From NCBI RefSeq assembly GCF_003330725.1, contig NZ_CP030840.1:4092001-4156000 (forward strand): a stretch of DNA of 64,000 nt. Reading direction: 5' to 3'. The stretch comes from Acidisarcina polymorpha. Its GTDB lineage: Bacteria > Acidobacteriota > Terriglobia > Terriglobales > Acidobacteriaceae. The notes under the pieces are model-generated. The model did not search any database, was not told the DNA's origin, and saw nothing but the letters and a program-made list of their open reading frames with translations. The translations under genes and the position numbers were made by a program. Below, piece after piece: positions 54,252-62,255 of the stretch. Position 1 is the stretch's first letter; each line of letters begins with the position of its first letter.

Positions 54252-54521
54252 ATGAATGGCGACAAGGTGAAGGGTGTGCTGCAGAAGATCGGCGGGCATA
54301 TTGAAGAGTCCGCCGGGGCGCTGGTCGGCGATGAGAACTTGAAGCTTGCCGGACAGGAAGATCAGATCAAAGGGGAAGCGCGCGAAGCGTGGGGGAATGT
54401 GAAGGAGGCTGGCGAAGCGTTAGTGGATCGAGCCCGGATCGCGAAGGCGGATGCTGAGCTGAAGTCGGCGCGCGCGGAGGCCTTCGATCGCGAACATGAT
54501 ACTCAAATACGTCACGAATAG
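54252..54521 (+). CDS. CsbD-family stress protein
   Basis: An 89-residue hydrophilic protein. MNGDKVKGVLQKIGGHIEES and LKLAGQEDQIKGEAREAWGN form the CsbD-like core. CsbD proteins are small, abundant general-stress proteins of unknown mechanism. The tail is rich in Ala, Asp and Arg. GGAGGG precedes the ATG at 54252; an upstream in-frame ATG at 54174 adds an unconserved 26 residues. With the DUF2382 protein it is one of two stress-type genes in the window. Confidence 0.88.
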   Translation: MNGDKVKGVLQKIGGHIEESAGALVGDENLKLAGQEDQIKGEAREAWGNVKEAGEALVDRARIAKADAELKSARAEAFDREHDTQIRHE

Positions 54522-54653
54522 AGATTGTTGGAGTGGCGTCCGGCAAGCTTTGAGTACCTGGGGTCCTCAATCCCGCTCAAGCTGAAGGCGACTTGGTCCC
54601 GGTACAGGGCTTCTCAATTAGCGGTGCCGACAATCCCGCTGACCAAGGAAGAT

Positions 54654-55439
54654 TTACGTCTCGCTCTTCAAGTCCCTGGCGGTCACGACTTCGCGGCTGA
54701 TGGTGTCAGAGACGACCCAGCTAGCGCCGGCGATGGCGATACTGATGGCGTTCCCGGCCCAGTTGAAGTGATTGCCCGGCTCAGCGAGGAGCCTTGGAAT
54801 CCAGAACAATACTTCGAAGATCAATATCTGGGCGGTGAGCAGGCGCGACGCGAGCAGGGCCTTGATGCGGGTGAGGATGGCTATGGCGGCCGCGAAAAAT
54901 CCCAGCGTCGTGATGTAGGCCCAGAACATCCGGTTTGGAGGTAGCCAATTTGGGATTCCACCCAGCAATCCCGGCATGTCAATGATATGGACGATGCCGA
55001 AGGAGATTGGGCAGATCCCGAAGAGGAGCACAAAGAAGGAGCGGCGGCGGCCGATCGGTGAACCAGGAGGCGAGAAGGTCGCGCAGAGGATGAGGCCGGC
55101 GGCGACTAGAGAGAATTCCTCAAAGACATTGCCGATCGGGTCATAGTTGCCGAGATTGACCAAGGCCCTAGGCACCCAGATGAGCGTGAAAATCGAGTAG
55201 AGGACCGTCAGGGTCAGAGCGGCGGCGCGGGCGGTGTGGGGCAAGAGGAGCGCAATACCCGCGGCGAGCTCGATGACTGCAGTGATATACGCGAGCGGCG
55301 CACGAAGGGGGACGTTGGGGCCGACATTCTGCCATGTTGTGGCGAAATCACCAGAAACCAGACCCAGCAGGCCGAGAAAGATAGCTGCTGCGGCGTAGAC
55401 ATAAAGTCCGAGATTCGATGTGATTCCGCGTCTTTCCAT
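54654..55439 (-). CDS. DoxX-like polytopic membrane protein
   Basis: A 261-residue protein with seven or eight hydrophobic helices. The first half (LGLYVYAAAAIFLGLLGLV, then AYITAVIELAAGIALLLPHT) has the GxxE/ExxxGxxLL pattern of the DoxX/DUF4870-like quinone-associated membrane family. The second half repeats a similar arrangement (FGIVHIIDMPGLLGGIPNW). Function is unknown. The ATG at 55439 is preferred over one at 55460. Its 5' end lies about 45 bp from the tsf remnant. Confidence 0.65.
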   Translation of the reverse strand: MERRGITSNLGLYVYAAAAIFLGLLGLVSGDFATTWQNVGPNVPLRAPLAYITAVIELAAGIALLLPHTARAAALTLTVLYSIFTLIWVPRALVNLGNYDPIGNVFEEFSLVAAGLILCATFSPPGSPIGRRRSFFVLLFGICPISFGIVHIIDMPGLLGGIPNWLPPNRMFWAYITTLGFFAAAIAILTRIKALLASRLLTAQILIFEVLFWIPRLLAEPGNHFNWAGNAISIAIAGASWVVSDTISREVVTARDLKSET

Positions 55440-55482
55440 CGCCTGTCTGGAGTACAGCATCTTCGGAGATTCAAGTGCGTTC

Positions 55483-55620
55483 GCTTGGCCGCAGTGAACT
55501 TAGCCTGTGCGCACACCATTATTGTCGCCAACCTTGAATCTGGCAAACCGGCGGACGCAGATGTTTTCGCAGAGCTTGTCAGCCTTGGTGGTGATCCTGT
55601 CATTGATGGCGGTGGTTTAG
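55483..55620 (-). pseudogene. second, decayed copy of the tsf 3' end
   Basis: The minus strand aligns without gaps to the end of tsf over 99 nt; by hand I count about 81 identities. It encodes LCENICVRRFARFKVGDNN against LGENIFVRRFARFKVGDNN in the true EF-Ts. A stop codon interrupts it upstream, and a frameshift follows GDNN, after which CAQAKFTAAK matches the true AQAKLSAEE end. It lies in the same orientation as tsf, 1.73 kb further downstream. Only the 3' part exists. Confidence 0.85.
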
Positions 55621-55632
55621 CCCTCGTTATTT

Positions 55633-55676
55633 GGCAAAGGAGAGATTCGAACTTGGCTGACGGATTGGGAGTCGAG
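55633..55676 (-). other. tRNA-like 3' fragment
   Basis: On the minus strand the sequence reads like the 3' half of a tRNA. An anticodon-loop-like CTCCCAA is followed by the T-loop AGTTCGAATC and the 3' T-stem and acceptor half CTCTCC-TTTGCC. The 5' half of the T-stem (CCAAG) does not pair with CTCTC, and no 5' half is present, so this is not a functional tRNA. Fragments starting at the T-loop are typical attachment-site scars. Confidence 0.3.
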
Positions 55677-55851
55677 TAGCATGCAGCAGCGCCTCGATGA
55701 GGTTAGGAGATTGCGCCGTCCCGCGTCTGGCGCACGGAGCGCTCAAATGTAGGTAACCCTCCAGGTCTGGTACCGCGGGTGGATCGATCCGAGAGGCATA
55801 GTCCTCAGGCTGTTTGGTGGGTGGTAGGATATTCCTACTGGAGTTGCACTT

Positions 55852-56211
55852 ATGAAGAGTTCTCCACCGCTCCTGGAATATCTGAATACCACAAAGATTG
55901 GAGAAAAGGGCCAGCTCACGGTGCCGAAGCAGTTCCGCGAGGAGCTGGGCTTGGAAGCGGGTGCTCCCTTTGCCGTGCTGCGGTTGGGCGACGGGCTGAT
56001 TCTGCTTCCTGAGCAGAGGCGCTTCGATGCCCTTTGCGAGCGAATCAGTTCGGCGCTGGCCGCGGCTGGCGCCACCCCGCAAGTGTTGATGGCGACGCTG
56101 CCGGAGACACGACAACGACTTTTTGAGCGTCGCTATGGGAGCGCCACGATGCCGCTCGGCCCGACGACGCCGTTTGACGCGGGCGAGTCCAAGTCGCGTC
56201 GGAAGAAGTGA
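55852..56211 (+). CDS. AbrB/SpoVT-type antitoxin
   Basis: A 119-residue protein with an N-terminal swapped-hairpin AbrB DNA-binding domain: IGEKGQLTVPKQFREELGLE, then GAPFAVLRLGDGLILLPEQ (residues about 15-54). The C-terminal half should bind the toxin (FDALCERISSALAAAG, ETRQRLFERRYG). Its stop overlaps the start of the PIN gene by 4 bp, the classical toxin-antitoxin arrangement. It probably represses its own operon. Confidence 0.85.
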   Translation: MKSSPPLLEYLNTTKIGEKGQLTVPKQFREELGLEAGAPFAVLRLGDGLILLPEQRRFDALCERISSALAAAGATPQVLMATLPETRQRLFERRYGSATMPLGPTTPFDAGESKSRRKK

Positions 56212-56672
56212 CTCGCAGGCTTAGGCTTTTTCTCGACTCCAATGTGCTGACTGGAGGCATAGTCGCTCCGTGGGGGCTGGACAAGGCGGTGTTGTCTCTC
56301 TGCGCGGCGAGAGTTTGCAAACTGGTGCTGGCTGAGGCGGTGCGCGAGGAGGTCGAAGAGAACCTGCTTGTTCACGCACGCAAACTCCCTCCGAAGCAGG
56401 CGGATGAATTGATCGAAGACTATCGGCGATTGATAGAACTCACAAAACCGGAGTTGGTTGCCTTTCCGGAGTTGAACGCGATACTTGCCGGTCGGAAGCT
56501 GATCCGCCATGAGTCCGATATCCCGGTACTGCTCTCCGCAATGGATGCCAAGCCAGACTGGCTGCTGACCCATAATACGAAGCACTTCACTCTGAGCGTG
56601 GCGCAACGGACTGGGCTGCGGATTGCGACTCCGGTGGAGTTCTTTGAGACTTTGGCGGGGTTGCTTCAGTAG
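56208..56672 (+). CDS. PIN-domain toxin (VapC-like ribonuclease)
   Basis: A 154-residue PIN-domain protein, expected to cut RNA with Mg. Acidic residues are Asp10 in LFLDSNVLTGG, Glu43 or Glu47-48 in LAEAVREEVEE, and Asp104 in HESDIPVLLSAM. The usual fourth position reads THNTKHF, with Asn instead of Asp, as in some active PIN groups. GTG start inside the antitoxin stop. The pair lies in the islet between the two tsf 3' ends, as expected for a mobile or island-stabilising module. Confidence 0.85.
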   Translation: MTRRLRLFLDSNVLTGGIVAPWGLDKAVLSLCAARVCKLVLAEAVREEVEENLLVHARKLPPKQADELIEDYRRLIELTKPELVAFPELNAILAGRKLIRHESDIPVLLSAMDAKPDWLLTHNTKHFTLSVAQRTGLRIATPVEFFETLAGLLQ

Positions 56673-56769
56673 CGCGTCGTCGGAAATCGCACCTAATCTA
56701 CACAGACTAGACGGAAATCTGAGGGCGAGCCGCCGCACCGTTCGTGCGGAGCGAGGGTGGCGCTTAAAA

Positions 56770-57244
56770 GGAACCTTCATCGACGAGTTGGAGAATAAGT
56801 TCTCTGGTCTGGCCGAAAAGTCTCAAGAGGTTATGGATGAAGGTGCCATTCTGCCGCCTGCCCTGTACGAGGGGACCCGTGGCTTTATCGAAAGCGTAGC
56901 AAAGCAAATCAACGCCTCATATGAACACAACATCTTTGACGAGGCGCCTTGAGGAGGTGTTGCTTATACTAGCGTACGAAAAGCTTGGAGTATCAGGGAC
57001 CATAAAAGATTCAATGAGCAACAGTTACTTCATGCTCGAAGGGATCGTCAATGATGCCAAGACAAATGCAATTTTAAACCTGTCTAGAAATGCCAAGACC
57101 ACGATCGAGGATACTCGTAAACTCGGCAATTACTCGGCGCACAAGATTACTTACACCTGCAAACGCGAATATGTTCGTGAACAGATCGGGGAATTCAGGG
57201 CGCTTTTTGATGAGCTTTTGCACAAGGCCGGCATTCGCGTTTAG
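56770..57244 (+). pseudogene. frameshifted gene of a small helical family
   Basis: Two overlapping frames look like one protein. The first (to the stop at 56952) carries FIDELENKFSGLAEKSQEVM and FIESVAKQINASYEHNIFDE. The second (in frame from 56942) continues RRLEEVLLILAYEKLGVSGT, YFMLEGIVNDAKTNA, LNLSRNAKTTIEDTRKLGNY and SAHKITYTC. The break is near 56941-56945. The second part resembles DUF4145-like proteins found around defence loci, from memory. No convincing start is seen for the first part; an ATG at 56921 could start the second alone as a 107-residue protein. Confidence 0.6.
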
Positions 57245-57261
57245 CTGCAGCAAAAACTCAA

Positions 57262-57284
57262 GCCCGGGAGAAATTCTCCCGGGC
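57262..57284. terminator. bidirectional terminator between islet and tsf
   Basis: A perfect 10-bp stem GCCCGGGAGA/TCTCCCGGGC (57262-57271 with 57275-57284) has an AAT loop. The minus side continues into GAGTTTTTGC, the plus side into CTTTGG. Confidence 0.85.
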
Positions 57285-57301
57285 CTTTGGCATTGCTGAA
57301 A

Positions 57302-57332
57302 CGCAGATCCTTCGGCTACGCCTCAGGATGAC
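57302..57332 (-). repeat. dispersed REP-like repeat, copy 2
   Basis: Inverted copy of the element at 19841-19870: GTCATCCTGAG, a variable middle, then CCGAAGGATCTGCG. It lies between the tsf stop and the terminator. Confidence 0.8.
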
Positions 57333-57352
57333 ACTTTTGTTGTTGGTGACTA

Positions 57353-58003
57353 TTACTCTTCAGCACTTAACTTAGCCTGAGCCACAGTCCAGTTATTATC
57401 CCCAACCTTGAATCTGGCGAACCTCCGAACGAAGATGTTTTCGCCGAGCTTGCCGACTTTGGTGGCGATCATGTCCTTGATGGCGACGGTCTGGTCCTTG
57501 ATGAAGGGTTGGTCGAGTAAGCAGACCTCTTCGTAGAACTTGCTCATCTTGCCTTCGACGATCTTTTCGACGACGGCGGGGGGCTTACCGGTGGCGGCCG
57601 CCTGGGCGCGGAAGACGTCCTTCTCGCGCTCGAGGTCTTCGGCGGTCACATCTTCGCGGCGGACGTAGCGCGGGTCGGTCGCGGCGATATGCATGGCGAT
57701 GTCCTTGAGCAGCTCCTGAAAGTCTTCGGTGCGGGCGACGAAGTCGGATTCACAGTTGACTTCGACGAGCACGCCGATCTTGCCGCCGGCGTGGATGTAG
57801 GTGCCGACCGCGCCTTCGCTGGTGGTGCGCGAGGCCTTCTTGGCGGCCGAGGCCATACCCTTCTTGCGGAGAACGATGACGGCCTCTTCGATGTCGCCCT
57901 TGGCTTCGGTGAGGGCGCTGCGGCAATCCATCATCGGCGCGCCAGTCTTTTCGCGGAGTTCTTTTACCTGTGCAGCAGAAATATTTTCAGTCACGGTCGA
58001 CAT
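57353..58003 (-). CDS. tsf: translation elongation factor Ts
   Basis: Nucleotide exchange factor of EF-Tu. The 216-residue protein is the short EF-Ts type: N-terminal UBA-like AAQVKELREKTGAPMMDCRS, coiled-coil-binding ALTEAKGDIEEAVIVLRKKG, then the core GKIGVLVEVNCESDFVART. The C-terminal LGENIFVRRFARFKVGDNNW closes it. It is the last gene of rplM-rpsI-rpsB-tsf. A hairpin lies in the 142-bp gap from rpsB. A diverged duplicate of its last 45 codons lies 1.7 kb downstream. Confidence 0.97.
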   Translation of the reverse strand: MSTVTENISAAQVKELREKTGAPMMDCRSALTEAKGDIEEAVIVLRKKGMASAAKKASRTTSEGAVGTYIHAGGKIGVLVEVNCESDFVARTEDFQELLKDIAMHIAATDPRYVRREDVTAEDLEREKDVFRAQAAATGKPPAVVEKIVEGKMSKFYEEVCLLDQPFIKDQTVAIKDMIATKVGKLGENIFVRRFARFKVGDNNWTVAQAKLSAEE

Positions 58004-58092
58004 GTCCTTCTCCCAATTCTATTCAACTTCATTGGCGACAGCCGGTGCGGAGGCGGCTGTCATCCGATCTTAATGTTGTCCCTGAACACGCT

Positions 58093-58119
58093 TGAAGCGT
58101 GGCCGAGAGCCACGCTTCA
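58093..58119 (-). promoter_or_regulatory. rpsB-tsf intercistronic hairpin
   Basis: TGAAGCGTGGC (58093-58103) pairs perfectly with GCCACGCTTCA (58109-58119) around CGAGA. No T-run follows in either direction. It may be an mRNA stability or processing element, or a partial terminator, between rpsB and tsf. Confidence 0.6.
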
Positions 58120-58145
58120 GGAGCTTCCTTATTGCGAAGTTGCCG

Positions 58146-59048
58146 TTAGAGCGCGTGTTCGACGGCTTCAGGCTCATCGAGGGTGGTCACCGCGACCGGA
58201 GCCTTGCGGATGCCGCCGCCGAGGACGGCTTCGAGATCGACTTCGCCATCGGTGTCGTCGCCTTCGGGCTCATCGGCGCCGGATTCAAGGCCGACGGAGA
58301 GTACTGGCTTTTCTTCAACGGCACTGGCGGAGACACCGGCGATGTCCATGTACTGCTTGTCACCGGCGATCTGTACCCCTTCGATGACCGAATCGGAGAT
58401 CTTCGAGGTGAACAGACGGATAGCGCGCAGCGCATCGTCGTTACCGGGGATCACGTAGTCGACGACCGTCGGATCGCAGTTGGTGTCGACCACGGCGACG
58501 ACCGGGATGCCGAGCTTTCGGGCTTCGGCGACGGCAATCGCTTCGTTGTTCGAGTCGACGATGAACAGGGCATCGGGCAGACGCTTCATGTTCTTGATGC
58601 CGGCCAGGTTTGCCTGTAGATGCTTACGCTCGCGCTCGAGCTTGATGACTTCCTTCTTGGTAAGCAGTTCGTAGCGGCCGTCGGTGGCCATCTCATCGAG
58701 TTCCTGAAGGCGCTTCACAGACTTCTGCACGGTGATCCAGTTAGTCAGAAGGCCACCCAGCCAGCGGTTGTTGATATAGAACATGCCGCAGCGGTTGGCT
58801 TCCTCGGCGATGGCGTCCTGCGCCTGCCGCTTGGTTCCGACAAAGAGAATGACCTTGCCAGTCGCGGTCAGATCGGTGACCCACTTGCTGGCTTCCTTGA
58901 ACATCTTCAAGGTCTTCTGCAGATCGATGATGTAAATGCCGTTGCGCTCGCCGAAGATGTATTCCTTCATGCGCGGGTTCCAGCGCTTCGTCTGGTGCCC
59001 GAAGTGGACTCCCGCTTCGAGCAGCTCCTTCATGGTGATGTTAGCCAA
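58146..59048 (-). CDS. rpsB: 30S ribosomal protein S2 with acidic tail
   Basis: Small-subunit protein next to S1 and the mRNA exit. [55 protein letters not shown] and [20 protein letters not shown] with [13 protein letters not shown] are standard S2. The core ends near residue 235. The remaining 65 residues are rich in Asp, Glu, Val and Ala ([19 protein letters not shown]), giving 300 residues instead of about 240. Second C-terminally extended ribosomal protein in the window. Followed by tsf. Confidence 0.97.
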   Translation of the reverse strand: MANITMKELLEAGVHFGHQTKRWNPRMKEYIFGERNGIYIIDLQKTLKMFKEASKWVTDLTATGKVILFVGTKRQAQDAIAEEANRCGMFYINNRWLGGLLTNWITVQKSVKRLQELDEMATDGRYELLTKKEVIKLERERKHLQANLAGIKNMKRLPDALFIVDSNNEAIAVAEARKLGIPVVAVVDTNCDPTVVDYVIPGNDDALRAIRLFTSKISDSVIEGVQIAGDKQYMDIAGVSASAVEEKPVLSVGLESGADEPEGDDTDGEVDLEAVLGGGIRKAPVAVTTLDEPEAVEHAL

Positions 59049-59134
59049 ACAGCCTCCTTGTTAGATTGCATCCTGACCCTTGGGTCGAGGATTTATCCCC
59101 TCGCGGGGAGATTGAACTACTGAAATGTCGTAAA

Positions 59135-59160
59135 CCCATGTCTCTACATCGAGACATGGG
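59135..59160 (-). terminator. rpsI-rpsB intercistronic hairpin, possible attenuator
   Basis: CCCATGTCTC (59135-59144) pairs perfectly with GAGACATGGG (59151-59160) around six bases. In the transcribed (minus) direction it is followed by TTTACG, a short T-run. It may reduce read-through from rplM-rpsI into rpsB-tsf. Confidence 0.55.
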
Positions 59161-59199
59161 GCACTCATCCTAGAATTCCAAATTCTTGCTTACTTCTCT

Positions 59200-59595
59200 T
59201 TACCGCTTGCTGAACTGGAAGCGTGCGCGTGCACCCTTCTGTCCGTACTTCTTCCGTTCCTTGATGCGAGCATCGCGGGAGAGCAGGCCGTCAGCCTTGA
59301 GCGTCTTGCGCAACTCCACGTTGAACTCTAGCAGTGCTCGGGCGATGCCCATCTTGACCGCATCGGCCTGACCGGAGACGCCGCCGCCGCGTACGGTGGT
59401 GATTACGTCAAAGGTCGCGGTGTGCTCGGTGAGGACCAAGGGCTGCTTTGCCGAGGCGCGCTGTTGTTCGGTGACGAAATACTCTTCGTATCCCTTGCCG
59501 TTGACCTTGAACTGGCCACTTCCGGGGCGAAGGAATACGCGGGCGATCGCCGACTTGCGCCGTCCCGTGCCGTAATACTGAACCAGATCTGCCAT
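59200..59595 (-). CDS. rpsI: 30S ribosomal protein S9
   Basis: Small-subunit protein whose C-terminal tail reaches the P-site tRNA. The 131-residue protein has [40 protein letters not shown] and the basic end [22 protein letters not shown], complete with the terminal Lys-Arg. Length is normal. It follows rplM by 34 bp, the nearly universal pairing. Confidence 0.97.
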   Translation of the reverse strand: MADLVQYYGTGRRKSAIARVFLRPGSGQFKVNGKGYEEYFVTEQQRASAKQPLVLTEHTATFDVITTVRGGGVSGQADAVKMGIARALLEFNVELRKTLKADGLLSRDARIKERKKYGQKGARARFQFSKR

Positions 59596-59629
59596 AACCG
59601 TCCTAGTCTTGAATCTTTACGTCTGAAAC

Positions 59630-60064
59630 TTACGCTGTGAACTCCAGCGGTTGCGGCTGCTGCGCCTGGTGAGGGTGCTTGTCGCCGCGGTATACCTGAA
59701 GCTTAGAGGCCATCTTGCGGCCCATCTTGGTCTTGGGAAGCATGCCCTTGATCGCATCTTCAACGATCTTTTCGGGCCGCCGCGCGAGCAGGCGGACATA
59801 CGACTCTTCGCGCAGACCGCCGGGGAAGCCGGTGTAACGGCGGTACATTTTGGTCTGGCTCTTGAGTCCGGTCAGCCGGATCTTCTCGGCATTGATAACC
59901 ACGATATGATCCCCAACATCGATATACGGGGTGTATTGCGGGCTCCGTTTGCCGGCCAGGTAGCTGGCGGCGACCGTCGCCAGGCGGCCGAGGGTCTTGC
60001 CACTAGCGTCTACCACATACCACTTGCGGTCGATCGCATTCGCGCTTGGAACAAAAGTCGACAT
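59630..60064 (-). CDS. rplM: 50S ribosomal protein L13
   Basis: Early-assembly large-subunit protein. The 144-residue protein shows [36 protein letters not shown] and the [20 protein letters not shown] segment. It ends with a His/Gln-rich stretch. First gene of the rplM-rpsI-rpsB-tsf cluster; AAGAGGAAGAG lies before the ATG. The 276-bp upstream region must hold the promoter, but no clear boxes were identified. A short palindrome ACTAGAATCTAGT lies at 60083-60095. Confidence 0.97.
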   Translation of the reverse strand: MSTFVPSANAIDRKWYVVDASGKTLGRLATVAASYLAGKRSPQYTPYIDVGDHIVVINAEKIRLTGLKSQTKMYRRYTGFPGGLREESYVRLLARRPEKIVEDAIKGMLPKTKMGRKMASKLQVYRGDKHPHQAQQPQPLEFTA

Positions 60065-60340
60065 CTCTTCCTCTTTACCTAAACTAGAATCTAGTCGAAC
60101 GAAAATCCTGAAATAGCTACTACGCGCGGATTCCCCGGGGATTACCTTCCCACGGACAAAACCATAGGTTCGCCTGAGCAGCGCAGAATGAAACCGAATG
60201 GCTTTCCGGGTGAGCCTCTCTGTGGATCACGATCAAACACACAGGGATGCAAGCGCGGAACTGCGCAAGAACTAAAGAATACCGTACGCGGAGAACAGAG
60301 TCAACGCGCGGCGCCCTGCTTTGTTAAATTTGCCTCGCTG

Positions 60341-60664
60341 TCAGCTTCCGGCCGTAAGATTGTAGATGAGGCCGAACGGGTCTCGCACGTTACAACGGGG
60401 GAACTCCGGCTCAACTTTCAGAATCTCGCCTCCGCTCTTCACCAGCCGGACTTTGGCTTGCCCGACATCATCTACCTTCACCTCCAGAACCGGTCCAAGA
60501 GGAGGGCCTTGTTCAATGAACAAGTTGATGTTCTGCCCGTGGAGACTCAACATGTTTGGAGCCTCACCGCTTACCTTGAAACCCAGTTGATTGACGTAGA
60601 AAGATGCCGCTACCTTTGGATCTAGTGCTTGGATGAGAATGTCGGCGCCGAAGCTGTTTGCCAT
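60341..60664 (-). CDS. VOC-superfamily protein
   Basis: A 107-residue vicinal-oxygen-chelate domain protein. Strand-helix pattern ADILIQALDPKVAASFYVNQ, LGFKVSG, NINLFIEQGP, then LEVKVDDVGQAKVRLVKSGG and RDPFGLIYNLTAGS. Members include glyoxalase, fosfomycin-resistance and dioxygenase enzymes; the short length and lack of a clear full set of metal ligands leave its activity open. A 14-bp tandem repeat array lies about 50 bp upstream. Confidence 0.8.
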   Translation of the reverse strand: MANSFGADILIQALDPKVAASFYVNQLGFKVSGEAPNMLSLHGQNINLFIEQGPPLGPVLEVKVDDVGQAKVRLVKSGGEILKVEPEFPRCNVRDPFGLIYNLTAGS

Positions 60665-60710
60665 CCGGGGTTCCTCCCAGCTACCTCACTGCGCGAGCCT
60701 TCCCGCGGCT

Positions 60711-60766
60711 CCACGATAGCGGATCCACGATGGCGGATCCACGATGGCTGATCCAAGATAGCGGAT
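60711..60766. repeat. 14-bp tandem repeat array, four units
   Basis: Four units of the form CCACGATAGCGGAT follow without gaps (60711-60724, 60725-60738, 60739-60752, 60753-60766), with one or two differences each. A degenerate fifth unit follows. The array lies between the VOC gene and the transaldolase terminator. Confidence 0.85.
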
Positions 60767-60928
60767 CAATCATAGATGGTCTCTCTGAACCAGACACGCA
60801 GCAAGCTGATCCATTTTTATGAGCGGCTCTGTTTCTTCGTCAGGCTAATCTCCAGTTCAGTTTGGGTATTGAAGAGACGTGCCGGACCGGTTCAAAATGC
60901 GGAGGAGAGACCCCCAAAGAGATCACAT

Positions 60929-60955
60929 AAAAAAGGCAGCCAAATCAGGCTGCCT
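60929..60955 (-). terminator. terminator of tal
   Basis: Perfect 8-bp arms AGGCAGCC/GGCTGCCT (60934-60941 with 60948-60955) with a six-base loop precede TTTTTT on the minus strand. Confidence 0.9.
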
Positions 60956-60989
60956 CTTTCTATCTTCCAGACGACGAGCTCGTCGATCC

Positions 60990-61997
60990 TTAGTGAGCGC
61001 CGACGGTTTCCTTGCTGGCTCCAAGTTCCGCGAGTCGCGCAGCGAGCAGCTTCTCCAGGTTTTCCAGTGCGGAACTGAAACCCTCGATGCCCTCTTTCAA
61101 CTTGTCATGCGCCATACGATCAGCGGCATGCATCTTTTCGAAGGTGGCTTCGTCGATGCTGAGCTTTTCGACGTCTTGTTGCTTGGCCTTCGCCGGATCG
61201 AGCTTGCGCGGCAATTCGCCCTGCTTCGCTTCGAGTTCCTCGAGCAGCTTCGGAGAGATGGTCAGAAGGTCGCACCCGGCGAGCTCTTCAATCTCGCCGA
61301 CGTTGCGGAAGCTGGCGCCCATGACGACGGTCTTATAGTCGAACTTCTTGAAGTAAGTGTAGATCTTGGTGACTGACTGAACGCCAGGATCATCGGCGCC
61401 CACATAATCCTTGCCTGTGTCTTTCTTGTACCAGTCGAGGATGCGACCGACGAAGGGCGAGATTAAGGTGACTCCGGCTTCGGCGCAGGCGATGGCCTGG
61501 TGGAGACCGAAAAGCAGAGTCAGATTGCAGTGAATGCCTTCCTTCTCAAGGATCTCGGCGGCCTTTATACCTGGCCAGGTTGAGGCGATCTTGATCAGAA
61601 TGCGCTTCTTATCAACACCTTGCTCCTTATACTGCTGAATGATCTCCCGAGCTTGGGTCAAGGTCTTCTCGGTGTCATAAGATAGCCGGGCATCAACTTC
61701 AGTCGAAACGCGTCCGGGAATGATCTCCAGAATGCGCTTGCCGAAAGCGACGGCAAGATGCTTGAACGCGAGATTGGCGACGTCTTTGTCGCTTGCATTA
61801 TCGCCCAGCTGCTTCTTGGCGTCGAGCAGCACGCCGTCCACAATCGGCTCATACTGCGGCATTTGAGCGGCAGTGGTGATGAGCGAGGGGTTGGTGGTCG
61901 CGTCTTGCGGCTTCACCTTCTTAATCGCCTCGATGTCACCAGTATCGGCGACGACAATCGTCATTTCGCGGAGTTGCTCGAGCAGGCTCTTCGACAT
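60990..61997 (-). CDS. tal: transaldolase
   Basis: Moves a dihydroxyacetone unit between sedoheptulose 7-phosphate and glyceraldehyde 3-phosphate in the pentose phosphate pathway. The 335-residue protein has the TIM-barrel motifs [36 protein letters not shown], the Schiff-base Lys136 in [37 protein letters not shown] and [15 protein letters not shown]. Its length places it with the long E. coli TalB-like class. GGAGG lies before the ATG, and a strong terminator follows. It is monocistronic. Confidence 0.96.
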   Translation of the reverse strand: MSKSLLEQLREMTIVVADTGDIEAIKKVKPQDATTNPSLITTAAQMPQYEPIVDGVLLDAKKQLGDNASDKDVANLAFKHLAVAFGKRILEIIPGRVSTEVDARLSYDTEKTLTQAREIIQQYKEQGVDKKRILIKIASTWPGIKAAEILEKEGIHCNLTLLFGLHQAIACAEAGVTLISPFVGRILDWYKKDTGKDYVGADDPGVQSVTKIYTYFKKFDYKTVVMGASFRNVGEIEELAGCDLLTISPKLLEELEAKQGELPRKLDPAKAKQQDVEKLSIDEATFEKMHAADRMAHDKLKEGIEGFSSALENLEKLLAARLAELGASKETVGAH

Positions 61998-62100
61998 AAA
62001 ACTACCTCCAGCTTATTCACTTGAACTTTATCAGGTATTCCACCCCACATCCAGACGGGTAGCAAATGCCCATCCTCGGCAAGGAGCGACAATAGTCTGA

Positions 62101-62128
62101 TGTTGAAACGGGAGTAACCGCTTCAACA
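62101..62128. other. hairpin between tal and the FAA-hydrolase gene
   Basis: TGTTGAAACGG (62101-62111) and CCGCTTCAACA (62118-62128) pair with one mismatch. It lies 128 bp past the FAA-hydrolase stop, in a 258-bp gap with no gene. No T-run. Confidence 0.4.
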
Positions 62129-62255
62129 CGGAGACCATATTCTGGCTTCGTCAAGCTGGGCGGCGCATGTCTTGGGCGTATTTGCCCATGCTAAACGGAA
62201 CCGAGGCTGCGATGCATCGAGCTTTTGCTGGGAGAGCATGCGAGCTGCGCAGCCT

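Noticed and set aside
60711-60766. CRISPR array
   Set aside because: Units are contiguous 14-mers without spacers, and no cas gene is present.
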